Source: Clostridia bacterium
Lineage (GTDB): Bacteria; Bacillota; Clostridia; Oscillospirales; CAG-272
Assembly (NCBI GenBank): GCA_017504405.1
Contig: JAFVRG010000005.1
Span: forward strand, 19,527 to 83,526
Length of the DNA: 64,000 nt
Direction: 5' to 3'
The position numbers and the translations under genes are program-made. Below the pieces are notes generated by a model. It saw only the letters and a program-made list of their open reading frames with translations. It searched no databases and was not told the DNA's origin. Of the stretch, positions 23,182 through 32,792 are shown one piece after another. Numbering within the stretch: position 1 is the first letter of the stretch; every line of letters begins with the position of its first letter.

Positions 23182-24567
23182 ATGATAAGAGATATAATCT
23201 CCGATAAAACATCTTTATTCGGGCAGGGCGCTCATACAGAGCTCCGTGCTCAGGAAAATACTGCCGTTTCGGTGGTTATAAATAACGGCAATACGGTGAC
23301 AAACCAGCGTGAGGTTATATCGGGCGTATCGGCAAGAGTTCTTAAAAACGGTGTATGCGGCTTTGCCTCCGATGCGGAATACAGTGAAAGCGCAGTTGCC
23401 CGTGTTCTGAGAGCCGCCGATGAAAATGCGAGCTTTCTTGACCGTCGGATAAGCAAAAAGAAGCCGTTGCCGTCGGTTTCCGAGAGAGGCGAATTTTCCG
23501 ACAGGGTTGATTTCTCACTCGCAGAGCAAAAACGGTACGTTGATTTTTCACGTGAGCTTGACTCATATATAAGCGACAAATACCCACAGCTTGCATCACG
23601 AAGAGTTGTTGTAAAGTGCGATTCTATGGAAAAGCTTCTCATAACGAGCGACGCATACAATGCACACACTACTCTGCCACGAAGCTACGTATACCTTTTG
23701 TTTGAAGTACAGACAAAGGACAAGGGGCCTGTAAACCTTATGAAGGTTTTGGGCGGCTTTGGAGGATTTGATGACAATTTCACTACGCCCGACAGTCTTT
23801 ATGAGGAAATAGATGCTTTCTACGAACGAGTAATGCAGAAGCGTGAGGGTGTGTATGCCGAGGCGGGGCTGAAAACCTGCATACTCGGCGGTGCGCTCAC
23901 AGGTATGCTCGCACACGAGGCGGTAGGTCATACCGTCGAGGCAGACCTCGTGCTCGGAGGCTCGGTTGCCGCGCATAACCTCGGACGCCGTGTAGCGTCA
24001 GAGCTGGTAAATCTCGCCGATTTTGCTCATACCGCATACGGCGAGAGAACACCTCTGCCCGTTTACGTAGACGATGAGGGCGTGCTCTGTCAGGATACGA
24101 AAATAATAGAAAACGGCATACTCACGGGCTATATGAATAACCTCGAGAGCGCCGAGCATTTCAATATGAGGGCAACCGGCAACGCCAGAGCCTTCTCCTA
24201 CTCCGACGAGCCTCTGATACGAATGAGAAACACCGCTGTTCTCGCAGGGGATAGCAAGCTCGAGGAGATGATAGAGTCGGTTAAGGACGGATACTACCTC
24301 ACCGACACGAACAACGGTCAGGCAGATACAAGCGGCGAATTTATGTTCGGCGTGTGTATGGGTTATGAAATTAAAAACGGACGGCTCGGACGTCCTATAC
24401 TCGATACGACTATTTCGGGCGTCGCATTCGACATGCTGAAAACCGTCGATATGGTCGGTGATAAAATGGAATGGCTGTCCTCGGGAATGTGCGGCAAAAA
24501 GCAGCCTATGCCCGTAGGACTCGGCGGTCCTGCGATAAGATGCAAGGTTACGATGGGAGGTAAATGA
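23182..24567 (+). CDS. tldD: Metalloprotease TldD
   Basis: A 461-residue member of the TldD/PmbA family. LAHEAVGHTVEAD (about residues 243-255) is the zinc-binding HExxxH motif that marks TldD; RATGNARAFSY and GGPAIR near the C-terminus are typical. TldD and TldE form a heterodimeric protease that trims unfolded peptides, for example in microcin maturation. The gene is 57 nt after rnfB and 1 nt before tldE. Confidence 0.95.
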   Translation: MIRDIISDKTSLFGQGAHTELRAQENTAVSVVINNGNTVTNQREVISGVSARVLKNGVCGFASDAEYSESAVARVLRAADENASFLDRRISKKKPLPSVSERGEFSDRVDFSLAEQKRYVDFSRELDSYISDKYPQLASRRVVVKCDSMEKLLITSDAYNAHTTLPRSYVYLLFEVQTKDKGPVNLMKVLGGFGGFDDNFTTPDSLYEEIDAFYERVMQKREGVYAEAGLKTCILGGALTGMLAHEAVGHTVEADLVLGGSVAAHNLGRRVASELVNLADFAHTAYGERTPLPVYVDDEGVLCQDTKIIENGILTGYMNNLESAEHFNMRATGNARAFSYSDEPLIRMRNTAVLAGDSKLEEMIESVKDGYYLTDTNNGQADTSGEFMFGVCMGYEIKNGRLGRPILDTTISGVAFDMLKTVDMVGDKMEWLSSGMCGKKQPMPVGLGGPAIRCKVTMGGK

Positions 24568-24568
24568 T

Positions 24569-25873
24569 ATGGAAATCAGAGAAAAGCTCCTGTCAGTAGC
24601 AAAAAAGGCGACCGATATGCTCGTTTCTCACGGGAGTGAGGGCGCATGCGCCCGTGCATCCTATACCGAAACCGAGGAATTCAACGTTGACGGAGGAGAA
24701 TTCAGCCTGCTCCGCACTGTAATATCGCAGAGCATTGAGCTTGACGTGATTAAGGGCAAGAGGTACGCAACGGTATCTCTCAACAAAATTGACGATGACT
24801 CGGTAGAGGCGGCTGTGCGTGAATGTCTGCTCTCCGCAGAAGCGGCAGATGAGGATGGGCACCGCAGAATAGCCCCGGATATGGGCTCACGTATCTTTGA
24901 AAACGGCTGTACCGAGTGCGATAAGGATTTGTTCTTTGACAGAATAAACGAGCTATGCGCCGATATAAAGGAGCGACACCCCCTTATAATTGTCGAGCAA
25001 ATGATAGGCAGGCATCGCAAGCGCCTGTCCGCATACGTGAATTCAAGCGGCTCGCAATTCGTTTGCGACAGAGGCTCGTATGAGCTTGACCTTATGTATT
25101 CCGCCCACAAGGGAGAGGAGGCAACCTCGTTTTTCTCGGACGGATTTATCACGGACACACTTGACACAAGATTTATTGAAATGTGCGAGGTGGACAAAAA
25201 CCTCTCCGACGTTGAAAATCAGCTTGGGGCTACGCCCTTTGACGGCAAGTTTACGGGTGTGGCAGTGCTAACCCCCCCTGCGCTCGGCGGATTTATTTAC
25301 GATTTGTATTCAAGATTTCTGTCAGGCAGTTCGGTAATGTCAAAGAGCACCCCATGGCTTAACAGCACAGGCGAAAGGGTCGTTGACGAGCGGATAACCC
25401 TGTCCGCTCTCCCAGACGGACGGGCGATAACGCCATCACCTTATTCTATGGACGGCTATCTCAACGAGAACTGCGCCTTTATTGAAAACGGAATACTGAA
25501 AACTCTCGCCGTTTCCGACTACGTGGCGAGAAAATGCGGATATGAGAGGGCAAAATCGTCATTTTCCTCAATATCCCTCTCAAACGGCGATACTCCGCTT
25601 GCGGATATAATATCTAAAATTGATAAGGGAATAGTAGTGGGGCGTTTTTCGGGTGGCGAAACCTCGGCTAACGGCGATTTTGCGGGAGTTGCAAAAAACA
25701 GCTTTCTCATTGAAAACGGAAAAATAACAGCCCCCCTGACAGAAACGATGATAAGCGGAAATTTGTCTCAAATTTTCAACAGTGTAATTAATATTTCGAG
25801 CGAGACCGTGTTTGACGGAAGCACAAGCATGCCGTATATGGCTGTCGGCAACGTCACGGTCAGCGGAAAGTGA
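24569..25873 (+). CDS. pmbA: TldE/PmbA subunit of the TldD/E protease
   Basis: A 434-residue partner of TldD, lacking the HExxxH zinc motif as expected. GASCARASYTE-like N-terminal residues, RFLSGSSVMSKSTPWLNSTGERV and the C-terminal FDGSTSMPYMAVGNVTVSG fit the PmbA branch. Its start follows the tldD stop by one base, implying coupled translation. Confidence 0.93.
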   Translation: MEIREKLLSVAKKATDMLVSHGSEGACARASYTETEEFNVDGGEFSLLRTVISQSIELDVIKGKRYATVSLNKIDDDSVEAAVRECLLSAEAADEDGHRRIAPDMGSRIFENGCTECDKDLFFDRINELCADIKERHPLIIVEQMIGRHRKRLSAYVNSSGSQFVCDRGSYELDLMYSAHKGEEATSFFSDGFITDTLDTRFIEMCEVDKNLSDVENQLGATPFDGKFTGVAVLTPPALGGFIYDLYSRFLSGSSVMSKSTPWLNSTGERVVDERITLSALPDGRAITPSPYSMDGYLNENCAFIENGILKTLAVSDYVARKCGYERAKSSFSSISLSNGDTPLADIISKIDKGIVVGRFSGGETSANGDFAGVAKNSFLIENGKITAPLTETMISGNLSQIFNSVINISSETVFDGSTSMPYMAVGNVTVSGK

Positions 25874-25879
25874 GCTAAT

Positions 25880-26500
25880 ATGAGCAAGAAAAACAGCACA
25901 AACGACAAGCGTGTACAAAAGCAAAAGAAAGCAGATCTGAAAAAACGCAGGGAAAACATTGCGGTATTTACAACGCTGGGTATATGTATAGCTCTGATTC
26001 TTCTGCTCGTGGTCCTCATAATTGTCAGAAACGTGGATTGGGACACCGACGACGGCGACACCACCACAACGAGCGTCACGGCAGGCGAAACGCTGACACA
26101 CGGCGATTTCACCTACTACAAGAACAAGGAGGAGGGCATCGGTATTCTCTCGTACAAGGGAAATGCCGAGCGAGTGGTCATCCCCTCGGAAATTGACGGC
26201 GTTGAGGTGAAATACGTATGGGATGCCTTCCGCAACAACGAATCCGTTAAGGAGGTTGTTATTCCCAATACGGTAATCGAGCTCGACGGCTGCTTTGAGG
26301 GCTGCAAAAATCTCACCAAGGTTACCTTCTACAATTCGGTATCTATCATATATGAAAACACCTTCAAGGACTGTGAAAAGCTATCAAACGTTGTTTTCTA
26401 CGGCTCGAAGCAACAGTATCAGCTGATACAGCTCTATGACGGAACAGGCTCAAACGCCAAATTGCTCTCCGCTACGGTGAGCTATGAGCCGTACAATTGA
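25880..26500 (+). CDS. Membrane-anchored BspA-like leucine-rich-repeat protein
   Basis: A 206-residue protein. A lysine-rich N-terminus and one membrane helix (FTTLGICIALILLLVVLIIV, residues about 31-50) are followed by an acidic Thr-rich linker and about four LRR_5 (BspA-type) repeats, such as VKEVVIPNTVIELDGCFEGC. The predicted topology puts the repeats outside the cell. The gene follows tldE by 6 nt. Its role is unknown; such proteins often bind surfaces or partners. Confidence 0.82.
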   Translation: MSKKNSTNDKRVQKQKKADLKKRRENIAVFTTLGICIALILLLVVLIIVRNVDWDTDDGDTTTTSVTAGETLTHGDFTYYKNKEEGIGILSYKGNAERVVIPSEIDGVEVKYVWDAFRNNESVKEVVIPNTVIELDGCFEGCKNLTKVTFYNSVSIIYENTFKDCEKLSNVVFYGSKQQYQLIQLYDGTGSNAKLLSATVSYEPYN

Positions 26501-26509
26501 TTTTTTGGC

Positions 26510-26538
26510 TTGACAAAATAAAAAACGCATTATATAAT
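26510..26538 (+). promoter_or_regulatory. Promoter of the LRR lipoprotein gene
   Basis: TTGACA (26510-26515), 17 nt, TATAAT (26533-26538): consensus. It starts just after the preceding gene's stop codon. Confidence 0.8.
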
Positions 26539-26570
26539 ATATGTAGTTAAAAATCTTCAGAGGTAAAGAT

Positions 26571-27272
26571 ATGAAAAAAATAGTTTCTATTATGCTTATT
26601 GCTGCGATGATAGCACTTTCGGTAATGTCGTTCGCATCCTGCTCCGACGATGGCGGCGAGAAGGGAATTACGTATGCGCTCCTCGAGGACGGAACCTATG
26701 CTGTCACCTCCTACACCGGCGAAGAAACGGTAGTTTCCGTGCCCGCAGAGTATGAGGGTAAGGCCGTTACCGTCATTGCAGGCGAGGCGTTCCGTGATAC
26801 CAAGGTTACAAAGGTAACTCTCCCCGCATCTGTTAAGAGCATTAAATACAACGCATTCTACAACTGCACAGAGCTCGCTGAGGTGGTTCTTTCCGAGGGT
26901 CTTCTCACTATCGAGAAGGCTGCGTTCTACAACTGTGGCAAGCTGACTGCTGTGACTATCCCCGAAACAGTTACTAAGCTCGGTGCAAACGCATTCGATG
27001 CCTGCGGAAGCCTGACCTCAATAAAAATTCCCGCATCAGTCGAGAATGCATACGATTATACCTTCCAGGGCTGTCTTAAGCTCTCTAAGGTTATCATCGA
27101 CACCCCCGCTTTTTTGGACGGCGAGAAGAAAACCGATTGCGGCTGTGTTCTTGCATACGCTACCAGCGTGTACGTCAAGGAGGGCGTTGCTGTTACGGGT
27201 TACATAACCACGGCGTTCAAAACCGTTGACTCGGATATGTCGGGTTACGTTAAATACGTTCCTCTGGCGTAA
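26571..27272 (+). CDS. BspA-like leucine-rich-repeat lipoprotein
   Basis: A 233-residue protein with a lipoprotein signal peptide ending FASC (Cys at about 24) and LRR_5 repeats such as VTIPETVTKLGANAFDACGS and AEVVLSEGLLTIEKAAFYNC. It shares its repeat type with the preceding membrane-anchored protein but has its own promoter and terminator. Surface-exposed; ligand unknown. Confidence 0.85.
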   Translation: MKKIVSIMLIAAMIALSVMSFASCSDDGGEKGITYALLEDGTYAVTSYTGEETVVSVPAEYEGKAVTVIAGEAFRDTKVTKVTLPASVKSIKYNAFYNCTELAEVVLSEGLLTIEKAAFYNCGKLTAVTIPETVTKLGANAFDACGSLTSIKIPASVENAYDYTFQGCLKLSKVIIDTPAFLDGEKKTDCGCVLAYATSVYVKEGVAVTGYITTAFKTVDSDMSGYVKYVPLA

Positions 27273-27292
27273 GCGGCACTGTTTCTCGAATT

Positions 27293-27327
27293 AAAAGGAT
27301 AAATTCCGATACGGGATTTATCCTTTT
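27293..27327 (+). terminator. Intrinsic terminator after the LRR lipoprotein
   Basis: A 15-bp stem (AAAAGGATAAATTCC with GGGATTTATCCTTTT) around a 5-nt loop, one G-T pair. Confidence 0.8.
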
Positions 27328-27368
27328 CGCTTATTTTTAAAAAAAGATCAATTTTTTTCAAAAAACCG

Positions 27369-27416
27369 TTGACAAAGTCAAGCGATTGTTGTATAATGAC
27401 TTTATCAAAGTAAAGT
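27369..27416 (+). promoter_or_regulatory. his operon promoter with palindromic operator
   Basis: TTGACA (27369-27374), 17 nt, TATAAT (27392-27397), then after one G the near-perfect palindrome ACTTTATCAAAGTAAAGT (27399-27416). The same arrangement with 17 of 18 equal bases precedes the amino-acid transporter (35058-35105). The position over the transcription start suits a repressor; a histidine-responsive TrpR-like (YerC/HisR-type) regulator is my inference. A further AGTAAAGTAAAGT follows. Confidence 0.75.
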
Positions 27417-27474
27417 TTAGTAAAGTAAAGTGCGATTTTTCCCAGCAAATATCGCACAAAACAGGAGATTTTCC

Positions 27475-28572
27475 ATGCAAATAGATAACGGAATACTCAA
27501 AACGGACGAGCGTGTAGCATACACTCTGCGTTCATTATACAGCCGATTCGGCTACTGTCAGTACAAGATGAGCAAGTTTGAGGAATATGCCCTCTACGCA
27601 AGAAATAAGGATTTTCTTATTTCCGACAGCATTATATCCTTCACAGATACAAGCGGCAGACTGCTCGCACTCAAGCCTGACGTTACACTCTCAATAATAA
27701 ACAACTCCAAGGACGAGGCCGGGACGGTACAAAAGCTCTATTATGACGAAAACGTATACAGGATACCTAAGGGCTCTCGCTCATTCAAGGAAATAAAGCA
27801 GATAGGCCTTGAATGTATCGGCGATATAGGTATTTTTGAGGTATGCGAAGTTCTCTCGCTTGCAATTCGCAGCCTTTCTTCTATTTCGGAGGACTACATA
27901 TTTGAGATTTCTCACGTTGGACTTATGGAGTCGGTGCTCGACTCCCTTTCACTCGGCGAGGATGTTAAGAAACAGGCACTCCTCTGCATCAATCAGAAAA
28001 ATTCCGACGGACTCTACGGTATATGCGCTATCAATTCCGTTCCAAAAGAGGTTGCAGACACGCTGAACGTGTTTATAAGCAACTATAACAGTGTTGACGA
28101 GGCGTTGGCGGCTGTCAGTGGAATATGCACGGCAGGGGTGGCGGATGCGAGCCTTTCCGAACTTACGGAAATCATTTCATTTTTAAAGCAAATCGGTCTT
28201 TGTGACAATGTGAAAATAGATTTCTCCATTACAGGAGAGAAAAACTATTACAGCGGCGTTGCCTTCAAGGGCTACATAAAGGGAATTCCCACAGCAGTCC
28301 TCTCGGGCGGAAGATACGATAAGCTGATGAGGAAAATGGGCAGGGCTTCAGGAGCTATCGGCTTTGCCGTTTATCTTGACCTGCTCGAGCGACTCGATAT
28401 GGCGGGGCAGGAGTTTGACGTTGACGTTTTGCTCATTCACGGAAAAGACATTGCCCGTGCAATTGCAAAGGCAGACGAGCTGTCAAAAGACGGAAAAACT
28501 GTGCGTGTTGTTGGACAAATCCCCTGCAATTTGCGCTACCGTGAGCTCATTGATTTGACGGGGGAGGATTAA
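27475..28572 (+). CDS. hisZ: ATP phosphoribosyltransferase regulatory subunit
   Basis: A 365-residue histidyl-tRNA-synthetase-like protein that lacks the anticodon-binding function and acts as regulatory subunit of short-form HisG. LLALKPDVTLSIINN, YYDENVYR and GLECIGDIG are class II synthetase-derived motifs. Chosen start is ATG 27475, with AGGAG seven bases upstream; the frame is open earlier, but that lies in the operator region. First gene of the his operon. Confidence 0.92.
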   Translation: MQIDNGILKTDERVAYTLRSLYSRFGYCQYKMSKFEEYALYARNKDFLISDSIISFTDTSGRLLALKPDVTLSIINNSKDEAGTVQKLYYDENVYRIPKGSRSFKEIKQIGLECIGDIGIFEVCEVLSLAIRSLSSISEDYIFEISHVGLMESVLDSLSLGEDVKKQALLCINQKNSDGLYGICAINSVPKEVADTLNVFISNYNSVDEALAAVSGICTAGVADASLSELTEIISFLKQIGLCDNVKIDFSITGEKNYYSGVAFKGYIKGIPTAVLSGGRYDKLMRKMGRASGAIGFAVYLDLLERLDMAGQEFDVDVLLIHGKDIARAIAKADELSKDGKTVRVVGQIPCNLRYRELIDLTGED

Positions 28573-28575
28573 GAT

Positions 28576-29205
28576 ATGGAATTTATAAACGTTGCTCTCC
28601 CGAAGGGAAGGCTGGGCGAGAAGGTTCTTTCTATGTTTGAAAAGGCAGGCTACACCTGTCCCTCCATTCACGAGGAAAACCGCAAGCTGATTTTTGAAAA
28701 TGCAGAGGTGGGCATCCGCTATTTCTGGGTAAAGCCCTCCGACGTAGCAATATACGTAGAGCGAGGCGCAGCCGACATCGGAGTTGCGGGCAAGGATATT
28801 TTGCTCGAATACGAGCCCGATGTATACGAGCTGCTCGACCTGTGTCTTGGCAAATGCAGAATGGCAGTTGCGGCAAAAAAGGATTTTTGCGATAACACTA
28901 ACTCCACCCTGCGTGTAGCTACAAAATTTTACAGGATAGCCGAGCGATACTATGCGGAAAAGTGCCGTGATATAGACATCATACACTTAAACGGCTCAAT
29001 AGAGCTCGCCCCGATACTCGGTCTTTCCGACGTAATAGTCGATATTGTGGAAACGGGAAAAACTCTGTACGAGAACAATCTCGAGCCGAAAGAAACAATA
29101 GTGGAAATAAGCGCACGTCTTATCGCTAACAGGGCGAGCTATCAGTTCAAAAACGCACTCATTGAAAAAATCAAGGATGCTCTTTCATTACAGGTAAAAA
29201 GGTAA
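28576..29205 (+). CDS. hisG: ATP phosphoribosyltransferase, short form
   Basis: A 209-residue catalytic subunit for the first step of histidine synthesis (ATP plus PRPP). VALPKGRLGEKVLSMFEKAGY opens the protein, and GLSDVIVDIVETGKTLYENNL holds the PRPP-binding region. Length shows the short form without the C-terminal regulatory domain, which explains hisZ next to it. 3 nt after hisZ. Confidence 0.96.
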   Translation: MEFINVALPKGRLGEKVLSMFEKAGYTCPSIHEENRKLIFENAEVGIRYFWVKPSDVAIYVERGAADIGVAGKDILLEYEPDVYELLDLCLGKCRMAVAAKKDFCDNTNSTLRVATKFYRIAERYYAEKCRDIDIIHLNGSIELAPILGLSDVIVDIVETGKTLYENNLEPKETIVEISARLIANRASYQFKNALIEKIKDALSLQVKR

Positions 29206-29216
29206 AGGATAAAAGG

Positions 29217-30491
29217 ATGATAAAGATATATTCCTACGGTGAGGTTTCAAACGAGGAAATCTTCGCCCGTGGCACGGCGGTTGCTGACGTATCGGGTACT
29301 GTGCGTGATATAATTGAAAACGTAAGGAAAAACGGTGATTCTGCTCTGTTTGAATACTGCAAAAAGTTCGATAGGGCTGCGCTCACCTCACTTGAGGTCA
29401 GCGAGAGCGAAATCGACGAGGCGTTTGCCTCAGTCGAGCCGAAATTCATTGAAATAATTAAAGAGGCGGCAAAGAATATCCGTGCCTTCCACGAGAAGCA
29501 GGTGAGAAACAGCTTCATAATCAACGACTGTGACGGAGTTGTTATCGGACAAAAGGTGATACCTGTTGAGCGTGTCGGTCTGTACGTTCCAGGTGGAACG
29601 GCGGCGTACCCTTCCACGGTTCTTATGGATTCCATCCCTGCAAAAATCGCAGGGTGCAAAGAGATATGTATAACCACGCCCCCTAATAGCGAGGGCAAGG
29701 TTAACCCCGTAATTCTTGCGGCGGCAAAAATCGCAGGCGTTGACCGTATATTCAAGGTTGGCGGCGCTCAGGCGATAGCGGCTCTCGCATACGGAACAGA
29801 GAGTGTTCCCAGGGTTGATAAGATAGTAGGCCCCGGTAACGCATACGTTGCTGAGGCGAAAAGGCAGGTTTACGGTCAGGTTTCGATAGATATGATAGCG
29901 GGACCGAGTGAAATTCTCGTTGTCGCAGACGGCAAGAGCAATCCGAAATTCGTTGCGGCGGACCTTCTCTCTCAGGCTGAGCATGACAAAATGGCGAGCG
30001 CAGTTCTCGTAACAGACAGTATGCCGTTTGCTATGGCTGTCCGTGATGAGATAGAGAGTCAGCTCGAGCTGCTTCCCCGTAAGGAAATAGCACGTGTATC
30101 AATTGACAACAACGGCAAAATAATCGTTGCTCAAAATCTTTCTCTGGCAATAGATATAGCCAACGAGATTGCCCCCGAGCACCTTGAGCTGTGCGTTGAC
30201 AATCCGTTCGACTATCTTGACAAAATCAAGCACGCAGGCTCCGTGTTTATGGGAAGATACTGTCCCGAGGCGCTTGGCGATTATTTCGCAGGTCCTAACC
30301 ACACCCTGCCAACCACAGGCACGGCGAGATTTTCGAGTCCTCTCTCGGTTGACGATTTTGTCAAGAAAACGCAGTACACCTACTACACAAAGGATGCGCT
30401 TATGAGAGTTGCTGACAGCGTAGCCTTCTTCGCTGAGAAGGAGGGGCTGGGCGCTCACGCAAGGAGTGCAACAGTCCGCAAAGAGGATTAA
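29217..30491 (+). CDS. hisD: Histidinol dehydrogenase
   Basis: A 424-residue enzyme catalysing the last two oxidations to histidine. VGLYVPGGTAAYPSTVLM, GPGNAYVAEAKRQVYGQVSID and PSEILVVAD are family motifs; AEHDKMASAVLVT and the GPNHTLPTTGTARF segment include zinc and catalytic histidines. Confidence 0.97.
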   Translation: MIKIYSYGEVSNEEIFARGTAVADVSGTVRDIIENVRKNGDSALFEYCKKFDRAALTSLEVSESEIDEAFASVEPKFIEIIKEAAKNIRAFHEKQVRNSFIINDCDGVVIGQKVIPVERVGLYVPGGTAAYPSTVLMDSIPAKIAGCKEICITTPPNSEGKVNPVILAAAKIAGVDRIFKVGGAQAIAALAYGTESVPRVDKIVGPGNAYVAEAKRQVYGQVSIDMIAGPSEILVVADGKSNPKFVAADLLSQAEHDKMASAVLVTDSMPFAMAVRDEIESQLELLPRKEIARVSIDNNGKIIVAQNLSLAIDIANEIAPEHLELCVDNPFDYLDKIKHAGSVFMGRYCPEALGDYFAGPNHTLPTTGTARFSSPLSVDDFVKKTQYTYYTKDALMRVADSVAFFAEKEGLGAHARSATVRKED

Positions 30492-30521
30492 AGTCCAAAG
30501 AATTAAGGAAAGACGGTATTT

Positions 30522-31583
30522 ATGAGTAAATTTCTCAATTCAAAATACAAAAGCCTTGAGGTTTACACCCCGGGAGAGCAGCCGCAGGATAAGAAATACA
30601 TAAAGCTCAATACCAACGAATCCCCCTACCCCCCATCAAAAAAGGTGGTTGAGGCAGTAAGCGTTGCGGAAATCGAGAATCTGCGTTTGTACTCCGACCC
30701 CGAGTGTAAAAGGCTCAGGGGTGCGATAGCCGAGCTGTACGGTGTTGAGGCAGAAAACGTATACCTCTCAAACGGCTCGGATGACATTTTAAATTTCGCC
30801 TTTATGGCATTTGCATCGGATAACTCCCCTGCGGTTTTCCCCGAGATAAGTTACGGATTTTACAAGGTGTTCGCAGAGCTGCACGGTATTCCTTACAAAA
30901 GAATACCGCTGTGCGAGGATTTTTCGATAAGCCCCTCGGACTATTACAACGCAAACGGACTTGTCGTTATTGCAAACCCCAATGCGCCGACAGGGCTTGC
31001 CCTGACACTCTCCGAGGTTGAGAGCATAGTTGCAAGCAACCCCGAAAACGTGGTGCTTATAGACGAGGCGTACGTTGATTTCGGGGCAGAGTCGGCTGTG
31101 GCACTGACGAAGAAGTACAAAAATCTCTTGGTCGTTCAGACCTTTTCAAAATCCCGCTCGATGGCGGGCGCCCGCCTCGGCTTTGCCATTGCGGACAAGG
31201 GACTCATAGATGACCTTAACAGAATAAAGTATTCGACTAACCCCTACAACGTAAACCGCTTAACCCTTGTTGCAGGCGAGGCGGCAATAAAGGAAAACGG
31301 ATACTACCTTGAAAACTGCAAAAAGGTTATGGACGCAAGGGCTTATGCGAAGGCAGAGCTTGAAGCCCTCGGCTTCTTAGTTCTGGACTCAAAGGCAAAT
31401 TTTCTGTTTGCCAAGAGTAATCGCATAGGCGGTGAGGAGCTGTACCTTAAACTCAAGGAAAACGGAATACTCGTGCGTCATTTCAAGGATGAAAAAATCA
31501 AGGATTACAATAGAATTACGGTTGGAACGAAGGAGGATATGAGAATCCTCGTGGATACCGTAAAAAAGCTTTTGGAGGAATGA
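30522..31583 (+). CDS. hisC: Histidinol-phosphate aminotransferase
   Basis: A 353-residue class I/II aminotransferase. The pyridoxal-phosphate lysine is in TFSKSRSMAGARLGFA; LINEAYVDF-like LIDEAYVDFG and NPNAPTGLAL are typical. 30 nt after hisD, 1 nt before hisB. Confidence 0.95.
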   Translation: MSKFLNSKYKSLEVYTPGEQPQDKKYIKLNTNESPYPPSKKVVEAVSVAEIENLRLYSDPECKRLRGAIAELYGVEAENVYLSNGSDDILNFAFMAFASDNSPAVFPEISYGFYKVFAELHGIPYKRIPLCEDFSISPSDYYNANGLVVIANPNAPTGLALTLSEVESIVASNPENVVLIDEAYVDFGAESAVALTKKYKNLLVVQTFSKSRSMAGARLGFAIADKGLIDDLNRIKYSTNPYNVNRLTLVAGEAAIKENGYYLENCKKVMDARAYAKAELEALGFLVLDSKANFLFAKSNRIGGEELYLKLKENGILVRHFKDEKIKDYNRITVGTKEDMRILVDTVKKLLEE

Positions 31584-31584
31584 T

Positions 31585-32172
31585 ATGAGAAACGCTGAAA
31601 TAGTCAGAAAAACCGCAGAGACCGACATAAAGCTCTCGCTTAACATCGACGGCTGCGGAAACGCAAAAATAGACACGGGGTGCGGTTTTCTCGACCACAT
31701 GCTCACTCTCCTTGCCCGTCATGCAGGCTTTGACCTCGAAATCACCTGCAAGGGCGATACACAGGTAGATTACCACCACACGGCAGAGGATATAGGCATC
31801 TGCCTTGGCAAGGCGTTTTGTCAGGCAATTGGAGAAAAGAGGGGAATTACCCGTTACGGCAGCTTCATTCTCCCTATGGACGAGGCTCTCATAATGAGCG
31901 CAGTTGACCTGTCGGGAAGAGATTTTCTAGCATATTCGTTAAATATCCCTACCGAGAAGGTAGGCGACTTTGACACTGAGCTTGTCGAGGAGTTTTTCCT
32001 CGCATTCGTCAGAAACGCTGAGATAACGCTCCACATAAAGCAGCTCGACGGCAAAAACGCACACCACATAATAGAGGGCGCATTCAAATCGGTTGCACGC
32101 TCGCTCAAGGCGGCAGTTGCAATTGACGAGGCGCTGGGCGGAGCTATCCCCTCAACAAAAGGAGTTCTTTAA
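31585..32172 (+). CDS. hisB: Imidazoleglycerol-phosphate dehydratase
   Basis: A 195-residue dehydratase, monofunctional: no N-terminal histidinol-phosphatase domain. DTGCGFLDHMLTLLARHAGF and DYHHTAEDIGICLGKA hold the metal-binding histidines. Overlaps hisH by one base. Confidence 0.97.
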   Translation: MRNAEIVRKTAETDIKLSLNIDGCGNAKIDTGCGFLDHMLTLLARHAGFDLEITCKGDTQVDYHHTAEDIGICLGKAFCQAIGEKRGITRYGSFILPMDEALIMSAVDLSGRDFLAYSLNIPTEKVGDFDTELVEEFFLAFVRNAEITLHIKQLDGKNAHHIIEGAFKSVARSLKAAVAIDEALGGAIPSTKGVL

Positions 32173-32792
32173 TGATTGCAATAATAGATTACGGAGTAGG
32201 TAATCTTTTTTCCCTGAAAAGCTCACTGTCCGCCGTCGGCGCTGACGCCGTTGTTACAGGTGATGCAAGGGTTATAGAGAGCGCAGACAAGCTGATTTTG
32301 CCGGGTGTCGGAGCATTTGGCGATGCGATAGATAAGCTGCGCAAAAGCGGGCTTGATGAAATAATATACAAAAAGGTGGAAAACGGCACACCACTTATGG
32401 GTATTTGCCTTGGTATGCAGCTGCTTTTTGACAAAAGCTACGAGTACGGAGAGCACATGGGTCTTGGACTTATTCACGGGGATATTATCTCTTTGAAAAA
32501 GGAAATCCCGAGCGAGCTTGACGTTCCGCACATGGGCTGGAATGCCCTCTCTGTAAAAAAGGAAAGCCCCATACTTAAATATGTAAAAGGGGGCGAGCAC
32601 GTATATTTCGTGCACTCGTTTTTTGCCCGTGTGAGCCAAGACTACACAACGGCAAGCGCAGAATACGGAGTGGACGTTACCGCCTGTGTGCAGAATAAAA
32701 ACGTATACGGCTGTCAGTTTCACCCCGAAAAGAGCGGCGAGGTCGGACTGTCAATTCTGCGTGCCTTCTGCGAGTTAGGAGATACAGAATGA
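32172..32792 (+). CDS. hisH: Imidazole glycerol phosphate synthase, glutaminase subunit
   Basis: A 206-residue class I glutamine amidotransferase. Nucleophile Cys is in GICLGMQLLFD (about residue 82); His-Glu of the triad are in QFHPEKSG near 182. Overlaps hisA by 4 bp. Confidence 0.97.
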   Translation: MIAIIDYGVGNLFSLKSSLSAVGADAVVTGDARVIESADKLILPGVGAFGDAIDKLRKSGLDEIIYKKVENGTPLMGICLGMQLLFDKSYEYGEHMGLGLIHGDIISLKKEIPSELDVPHMGWNALSVKKESPILKYVKGGEHVYFVHSFFARVSQDYTTASAEYGVDVTACVQNKNVYGCQFHPEKSGEVGLSILRAFCELGDTE

